Of a stretch of DNA of 64,000 nucleotides, positions 1 through 11,993 are shown one piece after another. The notes below the pieces were generated by a model that saw only the letters and a program-made list of their open reading frames with translations, did no database searches and was not told the origin of the DNA. How positions within the stretch are numbered: position 1 is the first letter of the stretch; every line of letters begins with the position of its first letter. Source of the stretch: Amanita rubescens (Eukaryota > Basidiomycota > Agaricomycetes > Agaricales > Amanitaceae); NCBI GenBank assembly GCA_015039365.1, contig WION01000265.1, positions 1 through 64,000 of the forward strand. Direction: 5' to 3'. The position numbers and the translations under genes are program-made.

Positions 1-1012
1 TTTATAATGATTACCACCCCGTCAATGGTATCACTCTGAAGGCCATACGAAAATCAATGATAGCCACGCATTCAGAGAGACGATGCTTACCTTCCACTAA
101 CCAACCCATATTGTAACAGTTACAAACTCAACCTCCTGAAGCCCCATCTCTGTATTGATACGGCTGGCCCGATCATCTTCTTCAAACTTGATGACTTGGC
201 CGCCGGAACCAACAGAACCCTCGGTGGTTTTGTGTGTGTGTGATCACGATGAAGCTGTGCACCCCTTCGTAGTCGCATGATCTTATGCGAGCTTGATAGT
301 TCTCTGTGCGAAGGTAACGGTTCGCTAAAAACCCTCTTGAAGCTCAACACCTCGCTCGTTGAACCAAGCTTTGATTTGTTCAGGAGTACGCTTGTAACCT
401 CCCACATGAATAAACATCTTTGTGTCCAATCAGCGACCCTCGGTCGAATCCAATGATATGGGAAGGGAAACTCTCAATTCATACTCCGCTCCAGTCGTCG
501 AAGTTGTACATAGAACTCCACTTTCTTTACTTCGACCGTACAGGTGTAGCACATTGAATACAGTATGTTGCCTTTCTGATTCTCAAACATGTCTTTCACA
601 GGGCGTGCAACACCCAATATTCCATCACCCCCAGACTGGGTCTTTCAGTATCATAGCTGTGGTAGGGAGGCAGGACCACGTTACGAGGCATCCCAACCAC
701 CTGCTCTTGGTTTCCTATTTTCCTGTCACCGATATTTTCATGGTCAAACTTCAGGTTGGGTGAAAGTCCAGCTAGAGAAAGACACGCACAATATCAAGCC
801 TTCAGCTTCCACGCTGCATGATGTACTCCTTGTTACCACCTTTCCCATCGTCGATTATTTCCAAATGCCCCCCTTCCCTGAAAATTGGTTCGTAATGCCT
901 GCTACGCCAGTCCGGTCTCTCTTTTTCAATGATCCTGTTAAAGTTCATGTAACCTGCGAAGCCCTCTGCGGTGGTTGGGGGGTTCTGTCGCGGAACCGGT
1001 TTCGGTGCAGTA
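1..1012. other. No confident gene
   Basis: Two overlapping plus-strand open frames (422-763 and 589-1113) and a minus-strand frame (120-407) are present, but none shows a domain I recognise and no splice pattern joins them convincingly. The minus strand at about 45-75 encodes a VAIIDF-like string resembling a kinase DFG region, which may be the edge of another decayed kinase-like copy running out of the window. Confidence 0.3.
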
Positions 1013-1862
1013 TCAGTCGCATTCCATGCAGCTCGTCCTCAAAACGCATTCCTCCTGCCACTCTTCGTCCGTCTCGTCCTCGTCACGGATCCGCGAAAGA
1101 GCAAAATCTATGACGGCCACACGTAGTGGGCGCGTGATGCTCACAATAAAGTTGGCAAGACGAAGGTCAAAGTGGATGACATTGTGTTCACGGAGACGGT
1201 GCATGATATCAAATGCCTGTGAGCCTGCTTGATGTGCGTCATCCTGGGAGATGTTGATCCCAACTTCGAGTTCGCCATTGTGTGTCCTTCGACATATTCT
1301 AGTAATAGGCCCGGAACCTCACCAAGGAATCCAGGAACAAGAGTGGTATTCTGGACATGGACCAACGCATAGCATCGCGGAATGACGGAGCCATGAAGAG
1401 AGCGGAGATGTTCGTAGACGGTTGCCTCGTTTTGAAATAGTTCTTGATTCGCAACTCTGTACTTCCTCTCCCAATCCCAATCCTCATAATCGTCCGAGTC
1501 CTTTCCATCGTAGTCGTCTTTGCGCTCTCCGGTTCCGACATCGGCTAGAAACTGAAGGAGTGCGTCCTCTTTTGATTGATCCCACGGATGCGAAGGGCGC
1601 TCAAAGAAACGGCGATCAAGAGTTTTAGAACTGCGTACTCTGGATCGCCAGGAGTCAAGTTATTCAATTTGACTTTTAAGACTTGGCTTTGAGTGAACGG
1701 TATGTACGCGTTCTCGATATTGACTGTAAATATTTTCGTAGGAGAGGAGGATTCCGAATGTGAAAGAGACTGGAGCGTGAGGGTAGTACCGACGGTATAA
1801 GGACATCCAGTGGGCGGGGAATTGAGTTCAGGAGTCTCTGATTCCTCGAACCCAACAGCCAT
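1013..1862 (-). pseudogene. Decayed protein-kinase-like gene
   Basis: Read on the minus strand, three stretches in order resemble the eukaryotic protein-kinase fold in its fungal orphan form. They are an N-lobe part ending DPEYAVLKL (about 1625), a hinge-like VPGLLLEYVEGH (about 1290) and a catalytic loop VIHFDLRLANF followed by VAVIDFALSRI (about 1070-1185). The pieces lie in different frames. Near 1613 the frame leaves the expected K-L-F-D-R run as if one base were lost, and a second one-base slip falls near 1262, just after the GH-T string. No intron explains either slip. The loop has HFD for HRD and DFA for DFG, so activity is doubtful even in the parent. I infer a pseudogene; sequencing error is the alternative. 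Confidence 0.55.
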
Positions 1863-2008
1863 CGCGAGAAACCAATGATGCGGCTTACTTCAACTATGTC
1901 TGAGACCCGACGTCTGCAGATCTGAGTCTTCAACTGGCAACACGACCTACAAAAAACTGTATGACCATGCTTTCGTCATTACTATTTATTAACCTACTAA
2001 ATAGGTAA

Positions 2009-2986
2009 ATGACATCATACGACGTTCAGACTGGGGCTTGGGAGAAGCAGGCTGGGGGGGATAAAAAGGAGGGTGGCCTCTTTGCATCCCTCCCCAAATC
2101 TTCTACGATCCCCGCCAAGCGACTCTTTAACGAACTATTCAGGCGCACCAGATCTACTATCGATACTTTCTATCTTTTGACACGAATTCACTATGCGAGA
2201 AATATGTTGCTACCTGACCTAAACGACTGTCTCCTGCGCACCGTGCGCGTTTACAAGCGGGGGTCCGTTGTCCAACACGAGTCTGTCGTGTTCACTCTTC
2301 GATCTGCATCTGGCACCGAGTTCCACGTGCTCGTCGACAGGACCCTCGATTTCATCTCCCTCTTGCCGTGCTCATTCTCTTCCGGGTCGTCGTTTACTGA
2401 TGGAAGCTGGAAACCTGCATTTGATTATGCTAGACCTATCCGGACTGAGGAACCACCCCGCCAGTTCTATGGCGAGACTCGGGTCAGAACTATCACGCTG
2501 CCGAACCCGCCGGACCAATTCCAAGTCAATTTGTTACAACTGGCTGTACTATTATTCACCATCGGGGAGACAAACGACGGGCCAAAGAACCATATAATGA
2601 AGATGAATTGCTTCTGGTTTGCACGCACGGTTTGTCAGGCCATATGGCGTCTGGCAGCAGACGCTCAAGCTGAGGATCGTGTGATGGAAGATTTTCATGG
2701 AAATGATTCCCGAATGGGGAAGTGCCTCGGGATCCGTTTAGATGGCTCAAGGCCTCAGGACGACGCCCAACTTGGCGAACTAATTGATCGCTACCGTCGG
2801 ACATACACTTACTGCACTGATCCCCAGGTAAGTTATGATTATTCTAACTGATGGCCACCATGCTATCATGATGACTTACCATTATTGCAGAAAATTAGCC
2901 AGGGCCAATCCAGGGGCTCCCAGCAGTTCCGGACCCCGGGCCGTAGGGAACTGGGGTTTTCGATCCGATCACATTGTCGATACTAG
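2009..2986 (+). CDS. Conserved-looking hypothetical protein, two exons
   Basis: Exon 1 runs 2009-2827 and exon 2 2891-2986. The 63-nt intron starts GTAAGT and ends TTGCAG, and the frame continues in phase 0 to a TAG, giving about 305 residues. I recognise no domain. The protein is soluble, with no signal peptide or membrane segment. A middle block around residues 70-115 (RNMLLPDLNDCLLRTVRVYK, then a segment ending in VLVDRTLDF) reads like a compact folded domain. The C-terminus, added by exon 2, is basic and Gln/Arg/Ser rich. It could be a lineage-specific family of Agaricomycetes. Function unknown. Confidence 0.6.
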
Positions 2987-4201
2987 TACAGATTATATTT
3001 TGTATAGAAAGGCATTCACGTCTTGCCTGATATAAAACTATATCGCATAGCAACACCTCAACACCTTCCATGAACTTGCCGCCAGCACGGAAATCCGGAT
3101 AGCCCATGCCCCACTCCACCGTCAGTATTCCACCTCCACCACCGCTCGCTGCGTCCAAGTCCAGCGCCCAAATTCGCCACCGGTGCCAGATCCATCCCCT
3201 CCGCCGCCACCTAGTAGGCCATTAGGACGACTGCTGGCTATGATGGATCCGTCGGTAACGATCTTGTCCATCAACTTTCGCCGCTTTGGTCAGTTACGGC
3301 GGTCTCCTAACCGACGAACACCCCCGTGGAGGTTTCCAATGTTGGAGACTTCAGCTGTAGATCTTGGTGACTGCATGTTGGCAGAGGGCGTTGGACGTGC
3401 CGCGTTTTCGTTGGCATAAGGGTGATGAAGTTATGCGATGAAAGTAGTAGCGCCTCGATCGCGACGACGACGACGAGGGCCTTCACATCCATGGCGAGCA
3501 TTGCGGATGCGCTGAACTCGGTCTTCTGACCTCGACTCCCCCATGATGCCCCAAAAGTGGCTCGCAGATATCAACCTGAAAGAACTACACAGTCGTGTGA
3601 GAAATGTACATCCCGTCCCTAGGACCTCCAATGCTGATGACGCAGGGCGCATATGCCAAAATCTTCGTTCTCTCCAGTCAGGAAGATATCATTGTGCGAG
3701 CGATCAAGAGAAGATCCAAGGCTTGTGTTTTTCCCCTTTCGCCGAAACAGTGGTTTTGTGAAATGAATTCACCTCACTTTTTTCAAGAGGATTCAGAGGT
3801 TCCTGTACCCGTGTATTCGGATGGGATCCCGATCCTTACAGCGACGTCAGCACTGGCTGGATCGCCATGTCTCGCATGACAATTCTGTCCTGGCGTCTGG
3901 GACACGTTGGACTCGGATAGCCGCCGCCGCAATGTCTCTCGGACACTTGGCCGAACCGTGACCATCGCTGCTGCGGCATCATATAACCGCGATGCAGGCA
4001 AGCATAATTCCCCTTGTAATGTGGCACTACCTAGCACAACTGGCCAGTCCACTAAGTAGGTCGACGCTTGAGCGACGCACACTGGATCAGATGTAGCTTA
4101 TCAATTTCAACCAATAGCCGTGGGCCGACGCGCCTAGTTCAACATCACTGATCATTCTGTCATCCCGCTAATATGTCGTTACCGATCGCTAATGCCACTA
4201 C
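2987..4201. other. No confident gene
   Basis: Short open frames occur on both strands (for example 3183-3419, 3543-3879 plus; 3431-3652 minus). None has a recognisable motif or a splice-consistent extension. The region looks intergenic or holds decayed sequence. Confidence 0.4.
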
Positions 4202-5113
4202 CTAAGGAAGATTTGGTTTATCCACTGCAAAGAACTGGTACGCTGTAGGCATTATGAATAGCTTCTTGTGGATTGCTCTTTGCAAGGGCTATAATTCCCG
4301 ATTCTGGATCCAGTCGTGATATCATCTCTGGTGAGCCCAGGATGGCGGGTTCCCCCATGGATATCCCAGTGGCTCGACTCAGTGAATGAGCACACTAACC
4401 TGAACAATATAAGTTAATGATCAACGTTTTCGGACATTTAAGAGGCTGCTCACTTTCGAGATTAGACCGTCTAAAGGAAGATCCCAAAACGGGGGGCAAA
4501 GGTACATCCGTACAGGTTTTTTCCGTCTGGTATTGATTGTTGTGTTAGACTCCTAATTTGCGTGTCTCAGCACTTACTCAACAGGGACGACTTTGGCATA
4601 CAAGAAGGTCTCGGTACCGTTGTGGCAGTCGTATAGAATGTAATGCTTCTGGAAGCTGTCTTCGATATGTCCAAATACCTCTTTAACCCAGTTCCACCGT
4701 TTAAGTTCCCATTCCCCAAACCATTTGAGATAACGTGGTTCATTACTGTCCAATTTTTTTAGGTAACTATAAAGCAGAGCATCAACGAGACATTCAAAGT
4801 GGATTTCAGCGACCAACCTTAGAGCACTCTTGACACGGGACGCAGCTATAACTACAGCTTTTCTGATTTCTTCTTGTCTGTCACTGGAGCATCCTTCAAA
4901 GGTCATTGACGAGGTTTCCAAGTCGCCGTTCCGTGGAACAAGTCCACCTGTCCACGATGCCTGTGGCTTAGTTTGTAGCCCAAACTCGTTATAGAACCTC
5001 GGCTTTAAAGGAAATGAATTCTGTTGGGCCAAACTCCTTGGCTTCAACAGTGGCGATGCCAGTAGAATATTGAAGAAAAATGGAAGAAAGAGGAGAACGA
5101 ATGTAATTCGCAT
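4202..5113 (-). pseudogene. M35 (aspzincin, peptidyl-Lys metalloendopeptidase-like) pseudogene
   Basis: The minus strand starts with a clear signal peptide (MRITFVLLFLPFFF, then ILLASP). The 200-residue propeptide-like domain of the intact relative is missing. Next comes a GCSSDRQ-EIRKAV block that opens the M35 catalytic domain. A 51-nt intron (about 4762-4812) has no stop and keeps frame, so it can be mistaken for coding; the intact homologue has an intron at the same place. The sequence resumes with PRYLKWFGEWE and a YDCHNG segment ending near 4577 at a GTAAGT donor. Downstream, the zinc-site exon is ruined: around 4375-4386 the expected HExxH reads His followed by a TGA and a one-base slip. 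Another frame slip lies near 4230, before a terminal AYQFFAVDKPNLP. Catalysis is lost. Confidence 0.7.
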
Positions 5114-6329
5114 TGCTGCTTTGTTGGGATCGCGGTGCACGAGAATTACGGTTGCGGCCAGCGCAGTGAGAGGTGGGGTTCAGAAGCAAGCTATGCCATG
5201 AAGTTTATATTCACGGGCGTGTCATAGCACACATCGATGACGACGCGACGCATCATGCATCATGATTTCCATCAGTTTCGGAGCCTTGTACGCGTATTAC
5301 TTACAAGTGCATTCGCAATAGACGGATCATGAGGACTGCACCCATCATGGCGGCCGTGCTAGTAACTCCCACAGTATGCTTCAGCTGCTTGTAACGCGGC
5401 GACGTTCTGCCCTCCCGCCCAACGGTGTCATAATCAAAGTTCAGACGATTCTGTTGTACATACCTGCTACGTTTCTGTCCGCTACCAAAAGTGACGCAGC
5501 AAAGTACTCGTACCCGAACTGCGAATAGCCTCCTCTGGACAACGCAAGGATGGATTTCTTCGGGCTTGGCGGGCGGTCAGATGAAACTAGGGCAACTCTC
5601 GGCAACAACTCCGATGAATTTCGCTCCCACAGAGGCATCATGTTACCGCAGTTACCGCTCGGCGCTAGTGTAGTCTACCTCGGCGCCGCAAAAACGTCAT
5701 CTATCATTTTGAATTTCTTCGTTGGGCTGCTAAGCTTCTATACTGTACCTCGGAGGGCACTGATTTTACAGACACAAGTTCAACATGCCGTTTGCTTTCT
5801 CGGAGGCAGGCTGTCGTGCCGATCCTGTAGGCCAATAACAGTGATCAGTGGCACAGCTATGTTTGGAGTTCAATCAGATACCGTTTGTCGAGATCATATG
5901 CACACGGACATGAAAACTATGCCTGTATGTTTCGACGCTTGTTACAGTTTTTTTTCGTGCGGGAAAACTCGGAGAGGAAAAACACAAATGATAGGAAAAC
6001 CCGTGAATTAAGGATAACCTAGTCAATGTCCGATATTGTCATGCTCGTCCTCTAGTCCTCCCCTGCTTTTCTTTCTCCCAATTAAAAAATTCGCCGCATG
6101 CACCGAGCCTCTGCAGTAGTCCTGGACTAATGAACCGTCAGTATAGCCTGCGCTGCGCATGCGCGTCAAATGAAAATAACCTATCGCAAAGTCTTTATAT
6201 TCGATTTCAATAAAATAGCCATGTCGAATGTACGGACCACGACGTGGAAAATGTATAGAGGGGATATATAATGATGAAATAGCGGGAATGCAGTTGGTCC
6301 TGGTCAGGATTCACCGAACTTCCGACGTA
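5114..6329. other. No confident gene; 5' region of the M35 pseudogene
   Basis: Plus-strand frames at 5491-5673 and 5550-6011 and a minus-strand frame at 5441-5641 are short and carry no motif I recognise. Nothing else is supported. Confidence 0.4.
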
Positions 6330-7926
6330 CTAACTCTTGCTAGCTGTTCCCTGCTGTTCATTGCGCACGACCTCAGCAAAGCTCTCAGCAAAGTGCTGGT
6401 ATGCGTCGGGATGGTTGACAGCCTTGTCTAGCCATTTATCGCGTTCTCCATTTTCCATGTGTTTATAGCCATTGGGCCCCACCATCACGCAGATCTCACT
6501 ATAATAATGGGTCTGAACCCTGGTTCCCGCAAACTCGCTCAACACGCTAATAATTTCGCCAGCCTGCCAGGTAGTATGAGCCATCGTCTTCGGAAACCTA
6601 GAAGTACTTACTTTCGAAATTTTCCTTTCACGATTCATTGACTTTTCCCCATCAAAAAACGCTGGGTAGAGAGCCACCTGAACTTGATAATCTACAGGAC
6701 TGATATCATTGTGTCAGTTTGAATTCGCATATATATAAGCACGTAACCTTACACCCCAGCAACCCTGTCGCGCTCAAGTTGGCTGTGCATGCATTTATAC
6801 GGGACGGTATGGAGTAGTTCATAGATCTGTTCAAATCTAGATTTCACCTGGTCTAATCGAGTTCGCGTCACTAGAAGTGCCCCAAAATATTTACAGTAAC
6901 GCGCGGTATCTTTAGGAAATGATTTGAAATAACTAGAGAGAGCGTCAATGATATCCATTTAAAAGTGAACATCAGCAACTAACTTTAGAGAAGCAACCAC
7001 CAGCATCTCAGCAAACACTGCAATTTCGTGGATCGTTTCTATTTGCTCCGCGGAACAATCAATGCATATTTTTTCATTTAATTTTAGACTTGACTGAGCA
7101 CTGCCCCTGGCAACGAGTCTGCCAGACCAGTCCACGGAGGTTCCTTGTGTACTACTTGCCTGAACCATGGTAACTCTCTTTGTAACAGAGTTGACGATAA
7201 AGAACCGATTTCTCGGCTTGAAGTGGTAACGTCCGAAACCAGAAACAGTGAAATCATATGCTTCGGACACTGCTATAAGTCAGCACCCATGTCGCAAGCC
7301 CAAGTGGTGAAGACTGACGGTCATGTTCAACTGAAATAGATTGACCAGGAGCCAGGCGAGTTACGTGGCCTGATTTGATCGCCTCCCTTAGAGAGAATTC
7401 GACTTGTACGCCTTTGAACTGAGGAATCACTCCAGTTGAGTGTGCGATGTGGAATCGTTTCGTCGGAAGATGCGAGTAGAGGATTCCGGACGGTTCTTTG
7501 ATAAGTCTCAGTGTTTCGCTCCCGCTGTTCGTGATCGTCGTTGTCAATATTAACTCCTCAACTCTGGTAACGACTTTTGGTCCTAATCAAAGAGAGGGTA
7601 TCAGCTGGTCATAGCATTGTATGAATCCGATTACTAACCTTCAACTTTGACAATCAAGCTTTTGAGGACAGTAACAGATCGAGATCCACTTGTAACTTTA
7701 TGCTGTGAATAATCAAGTTTTGGCGTACAACTGTTGGGATTCAATTTTTACTTACTGGATTCCACTCAACCAACGCCTGTGGCCTAGCAGGTTGAACCGA
7801 TGTGTCGTAGAAACCTTGTCCTGGCAGTTCCAGTGGCTCATATGGCGATGTTATGAATACATCAGCATATGTTGTGACACTGAAGAAACATGGAAGAAAG
7901 AGGAGAAGAAATGTAACTCGTATCAT
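6330..7926 (-). CDS. Secreted M35-like protein lacking the zinc site
   Basis: Several minus-strand exons together parallel the intact M35 gene at 48.4 kb. They comprise a signal peptide (MIRVTFLLLFLPCFF, 7926 leftwards), a propeptide-like domain (7250-7560, ending GQSISVEHD), the SEAYDFTVSGFGRYHF block (about 7265) and the start of the catalytic domain (CIDCSAEQIETIHEIAV, about 7050). An apparent stop near 6960 lies inside an intron at the family-conserved position (GTTAGT...TCTAG), so it is not a mutation. The last part (6330-6677) begins ALYPAFF and ends in AYQHFAES, matching the family ends. Where relatives have HEASH or HEWSH, this copy reads VLSEFAGT, and no HExxH is visible. I infer a non-catalytic secreted paralogue, or an early pseudogene. 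Exact exon borders in the 3' half are uncertain. Confidence 0.6.
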
Positions 7927-8670
7927 GGTGTTCGTTAGAGTCACGTAGCAGGAGAAAATGCGACTACGGCGCGGGGGTGGGGAGTTCAAACTTGCTGATA
8001 TTCCAAGAGCAAGTCATATTTATATTATTTGATGGCGTCTGGATGCAACGGTGATGATGATGGTTTTCGTCCCTGGATTGGGTATAGCGGTACTACGAGC
8101 AACACTGATGAACCTTGTGCGTTTGGAGGACGAGTGTGCAACGATGGATCTTGCCGCGCGCTTGAAGTGGCGTGCGCGCAACAGGAGTAATGGTTTTGCT
8201 CCATTTGACGAGAGGATGATGTGATGGATATTTCAGCGTGTTGGCTGGCTTTGTTCTTCGGTGGGAACGTGCGTGCATTAGACAGTAGTAGTGATCCTTT
8301 GGAAGACGCAAGCCGTCGCTCCATGTTCGTGAGGGATTTTGTTCCTTGATTGGCGAGTGTGGTGCGCGCAGCGACGGGATTTGCAAAAGGCAGGCCAGTA
8401 GACGTAACGCAGTACCTGTATATGCGCATGGCAGCGGAGTCACCGTGTTTTGCCAGTGATTGAAATATTGATTAAACGGCTAGCGCTACAGCACAAAACA
8501 TGGCGTTGCGCTTGAATCCGCATTACGCAACAGCGATCATTACAAGCAGGAAAAGATATATCATTAGATACGAATAAAAATATGAACGAGTGTGTAAGTA
8601 TAGTATATAGATATATATAATATGTACGTAGCGTGTTCTCGATACGCTATCAAGGTGGTATTCATCAGAT
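7927..8670. other. No confident gene
   Basis: This gap lies upstream of the M35-like gene and downstream of the F-box gene. Minus-strand frames at 8025-8443 overlap each other and show no domain. AT-rich microsatellite-like sequence sits near 8590-8625, probably in the 3' untranslated region of the F-box gene. Confidence 0.4.
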
Positions 8671-11600
8671 TTAAACGAGAGACGTCGTCGTCGCGACTCG
8701 TCTCCAGCAAGACCCAGATAACAATCCTACCAATTCTAAGCGCGAACAATGTTTAATCCATTGACCAATTCGCGTCGTTTCCGTCGGCGTCAATGGCAGT
8801 GAAGATTCAGTGTGAGTTGCAATGTCCTTTAAATAACGTAAATCAAGTCGGCGAAGGTCAGGATACCGCGACAGAGCAGTGTCCACAATTTTGTATAGCG
8901 TCTGAGTCTAGTACGTCAGCGTCCAAAACAAACCTCACGTTAAAACGAACGTACCTCGTCTGCTCCCGCCGACCATCCATCGACAAACTCGACGTGGAGC
9001 TCTTCAAGCCCACTCCCCAAAGCAGCACCAACTGCGATTAACACTTTCTCAACCGTTCTCCTATCCACTCTCTCCCCAAACCTCAAACCAAATCGTTTCA
9101 GGCCGTGCAATCCTTGCACCAATGCCGTCGGGCGCAGACCTGTATATAAAGTCATATCGATGTTGATCGTCACGTCCTCGAGTGGACGCGGGAAGTTTTC
9201 AACATATTCATCGTCTTGTTCTTCAGCCGGTAAGGCGGCTAGCAGGGAAGCAATCGTGGGAGGCGCATGTAACACCCTCAGGTTGGGTAAAAATGTCCGC
9301 AACGGGGCATATCCCGCAAACGGATGTACTCGCTCCAAACCTGGCTTGATCAGCGCAAATTCTTCTTGCGGCTGCATATCCTGTCCAGCACATCCGCCAT
9401 TGCATACGGGGAAAGACGTATGTGACGTCAGCATCGCTGCGGGGTCTGTTCCATTTCCGTTTCCGTTTCCTGCCTTGGCGTTCCAAAGAGCCGGAGACCA
9501 ACAGGAGCTGCATCTTTTCTGTGTCTGAATGCTCAATCGCTGTGCAGTTTTCGACGCTCGTCGGGCAATCTTGATAATTTCGGCCGACGTCTTTGGTCCG
9601 TTTTCCGCCGTCTCCACCAAGCGAGGGAACGATAACTTCTCCAATCCGACAATCCCTGCTAACCAGGTGACCATGTTAGACGCTTCCTCGTCTTCCATTG
9701 CGACATTCCCAAACTCAATACTCTTCAACCCGGTCCAAGTCGTCTCGCTCACTGACGAGAACAAAAATGGATGAAAAGAAGGGATAATCAGCTCCCTAAG
9801 GCCCGTCATGCGCGAAAGGGCCAGGACAAACGTCGCAGACAAGAACGTATTGCCAAGCTCTACCTCGTCCTCTTGTTCCCATAACTCGTTGGTCTCATGT
9901 TCGAGGTTAAGCGCGTATGGAGAGGGAGTGAACCACTCGGGCCACTCGCGGCACACGAACTTGGTTACTAACGCAGTCAAGTCGCTCTTCGTCACCAAAA
10001 CGCCCAGAAGTTTTCTCACCCGCATCGGACCATGCCCAGCGACATCCGAGTCATCGAGAAGGGAAGTTAGGTCGATGGTGTCGTATAGCAATCCCCGGAC
10101 AACGGCGGCAAAGTCTTCGTTCACGCGAGCAAGGGAAGCGATATCCTTGTTGGGCAGGTAAGATAAAGCGAGGTTGAGGACTTCGCGAGGAAGCTGTATT
10201 GGGGCGACAAGCGGAGAAGGGGGGAAGGAGTGGAACGTAAAAGACGTTGCGGCCGTGGTTGGCGTCGCGAGGGTTGTGGCATGTAAACCATTGGTGGGTG
10301 GCAAATAAGCATACCCATTCGGCGGTGCGGCAGCTGAGGTGGGACTTTGCGTAGGTGGAGTAGCCGTGAACGCAATGGTAGGTGGCCCGAACGGTCCACT
10401 GATGATGCTTATGTTTGCTCCGAGACTTGTCATTGTTGCTGTGCTTGCAGTGGACATCACGCTAGCCATTGTACTTGAGCTAGCCCGTTTGGACGTGGTT
10501 GGCAGTGGGGCAGATGCAGGTGCGACGAGGGGAGATTGGGGAGGCGAGGGCATACATATAGCGCTGTGACCTATATCTGAAGAAGGGCGCGATGGTCGCG
10601 ACGACGGTGGGTCGGGGAACATGTGGACAAGCGAGAACGACATGAGCCGTTCTCGCTCTTGTGTACTGTCAGGTTGCTCTGGCTCGGCTGAATCGGATTT
10701 GCTGGCGAACGAGTTACGAGAACTATCTTGCTGTTGGACGCTGATCTCTTTCGCTTCTGCTTGAGGATCAACCTGAGGCTCATTCTCATTCGCTGTAGTG
10801 TCAACTTCTGGACTTGCTTTCTCTTCTACGTAGGCCGACGGATTTACCGCAGGAACCGGTCGGACATCTTGTCCTTTCGGGATACTATCGGGCTTGCGCT
10901 CTTCGGACCAGTGTCCCAAGATCATTAGCTTCTCCACCTCCCGCTCCAATTTCTCTTTAACCGTTGTTCCAACAGTGACGAACATGGTCGGTGAGCTAAC
11001 AGCTCTTGGACGACCACCGGGACGGGTGGAAACTGGACTGACAGGGGCACTATCCCCTGCATCTGTGGCCACATTTGGAAAGCTAAATGTCTGGTCCAAA
11101 TTTGTCTTCGGCAGAGATTCTTTTTTGGACAGTGCCGCTTTGGCGGGCGGCTCCTGGGTCAGCTCAGGGCCGACCTCCCATGGGTATCTTCCGCCATAAG
11201 GAGATCCTGGCATGGAGCTAATTGAAGCTCTATGACCCAACCCGCTAGGTCGTCTAATGTCTTCTTCATCTGATTCGTTCGCGTACCATAGGCTGCGCGG
11301 AGTACGAGGTGTATGGGGTGTGCGAGGTGTAAGCGGCGTACGAGGAAGGAATTCACACTGGTGTTCGATACCACCGTTTTCTGACAGCGTGCCTAGTGCC
11401 TGTTGCGCTAGTCTTGAATGGGAATGGGTCAGGGAACGGAACGGGTGGAATGATAACGATGATGCTGAGAGGTTAGAGGAAGACGCCGTCTTTATGGGGG
11501 GTGGTAGATGTTTTTGTTTCGGGGGAGAGCGCGTCTTAACAGGTTTGATGAGGTTGGATATATGTTTTATTTTGCTGAGGGAGGAAGGTTTAATGCTCTT

Positions 11601-11993
11601 GTCGTCTCTACCTTCGCCCTCGTCCTCGATAACACAGTCCATCCCATTTGTTGCATTCCCAGATGGAGAGCCGAAAAGGGAGGAGACGCGGTCAAGTATA
11701 CCGGAGGAAGAGGTTCTCGGTCGCTTGGAGGTTTGTGCTTTGTTTTCGATTGGTGGAGGATATTTCTTTCCGCTGTTTACACGCCGGACCTTTGATTGGG
11801 TTTGCTGCAAGTGATGTTGGTAAGGATCCGACTTTTGAGGGCTTCCAGAACGCGATTGAGGGCGAGAGATACTCTGAGAAGGGGAATCCAAGCCTGGAGG
11901 AAGGGGTGGAAGATCTTTCGGGGAAAAACCCTCTGCTCCTGAGGTTGAACTAGGTCTACCGGCAGGATTCATGGAGCGACGACGGGAGAACAT
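8671..11993 (-). CDS. Large F-box protein with disordered N-terminus
   Basis: Exon 1 is 8955-11993 and exon 2 is 8671-8901. The 53-nt intron has donor GTACGT and acceptor CTCAG, phase 0, giving about 1089 residues. Residues 1 to about 600 are Ser/Pro rich and low complexity (for example a TPLTPRTPHTPRTPRS run), likely disordered and heavily phosphorylated. An F-box-like motif follows around residue 615 (LPREVLNLALSYLPNKDIAS, then LARVN). After it comes a leucine-rich, LRR-like C-terminal half that continues into exon 2 (YPDLRRLDLRYL). F-box proteins recruit substrates to SCF ubiquitin ligases through Skp1; the partner and substrate here are unknown. Without exon 2 the model would end falsely at 8940. 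Confidence 0.8.

Noticed and set aside
6955..6965. In-frame TAA in the M35-like gene at 6.3-7.9 kb
   Set aside because: It lies inside an intron with GTTAGT donor and TCTAG acceptor at the position conserved in the family, so it is not a nonsense mutation.
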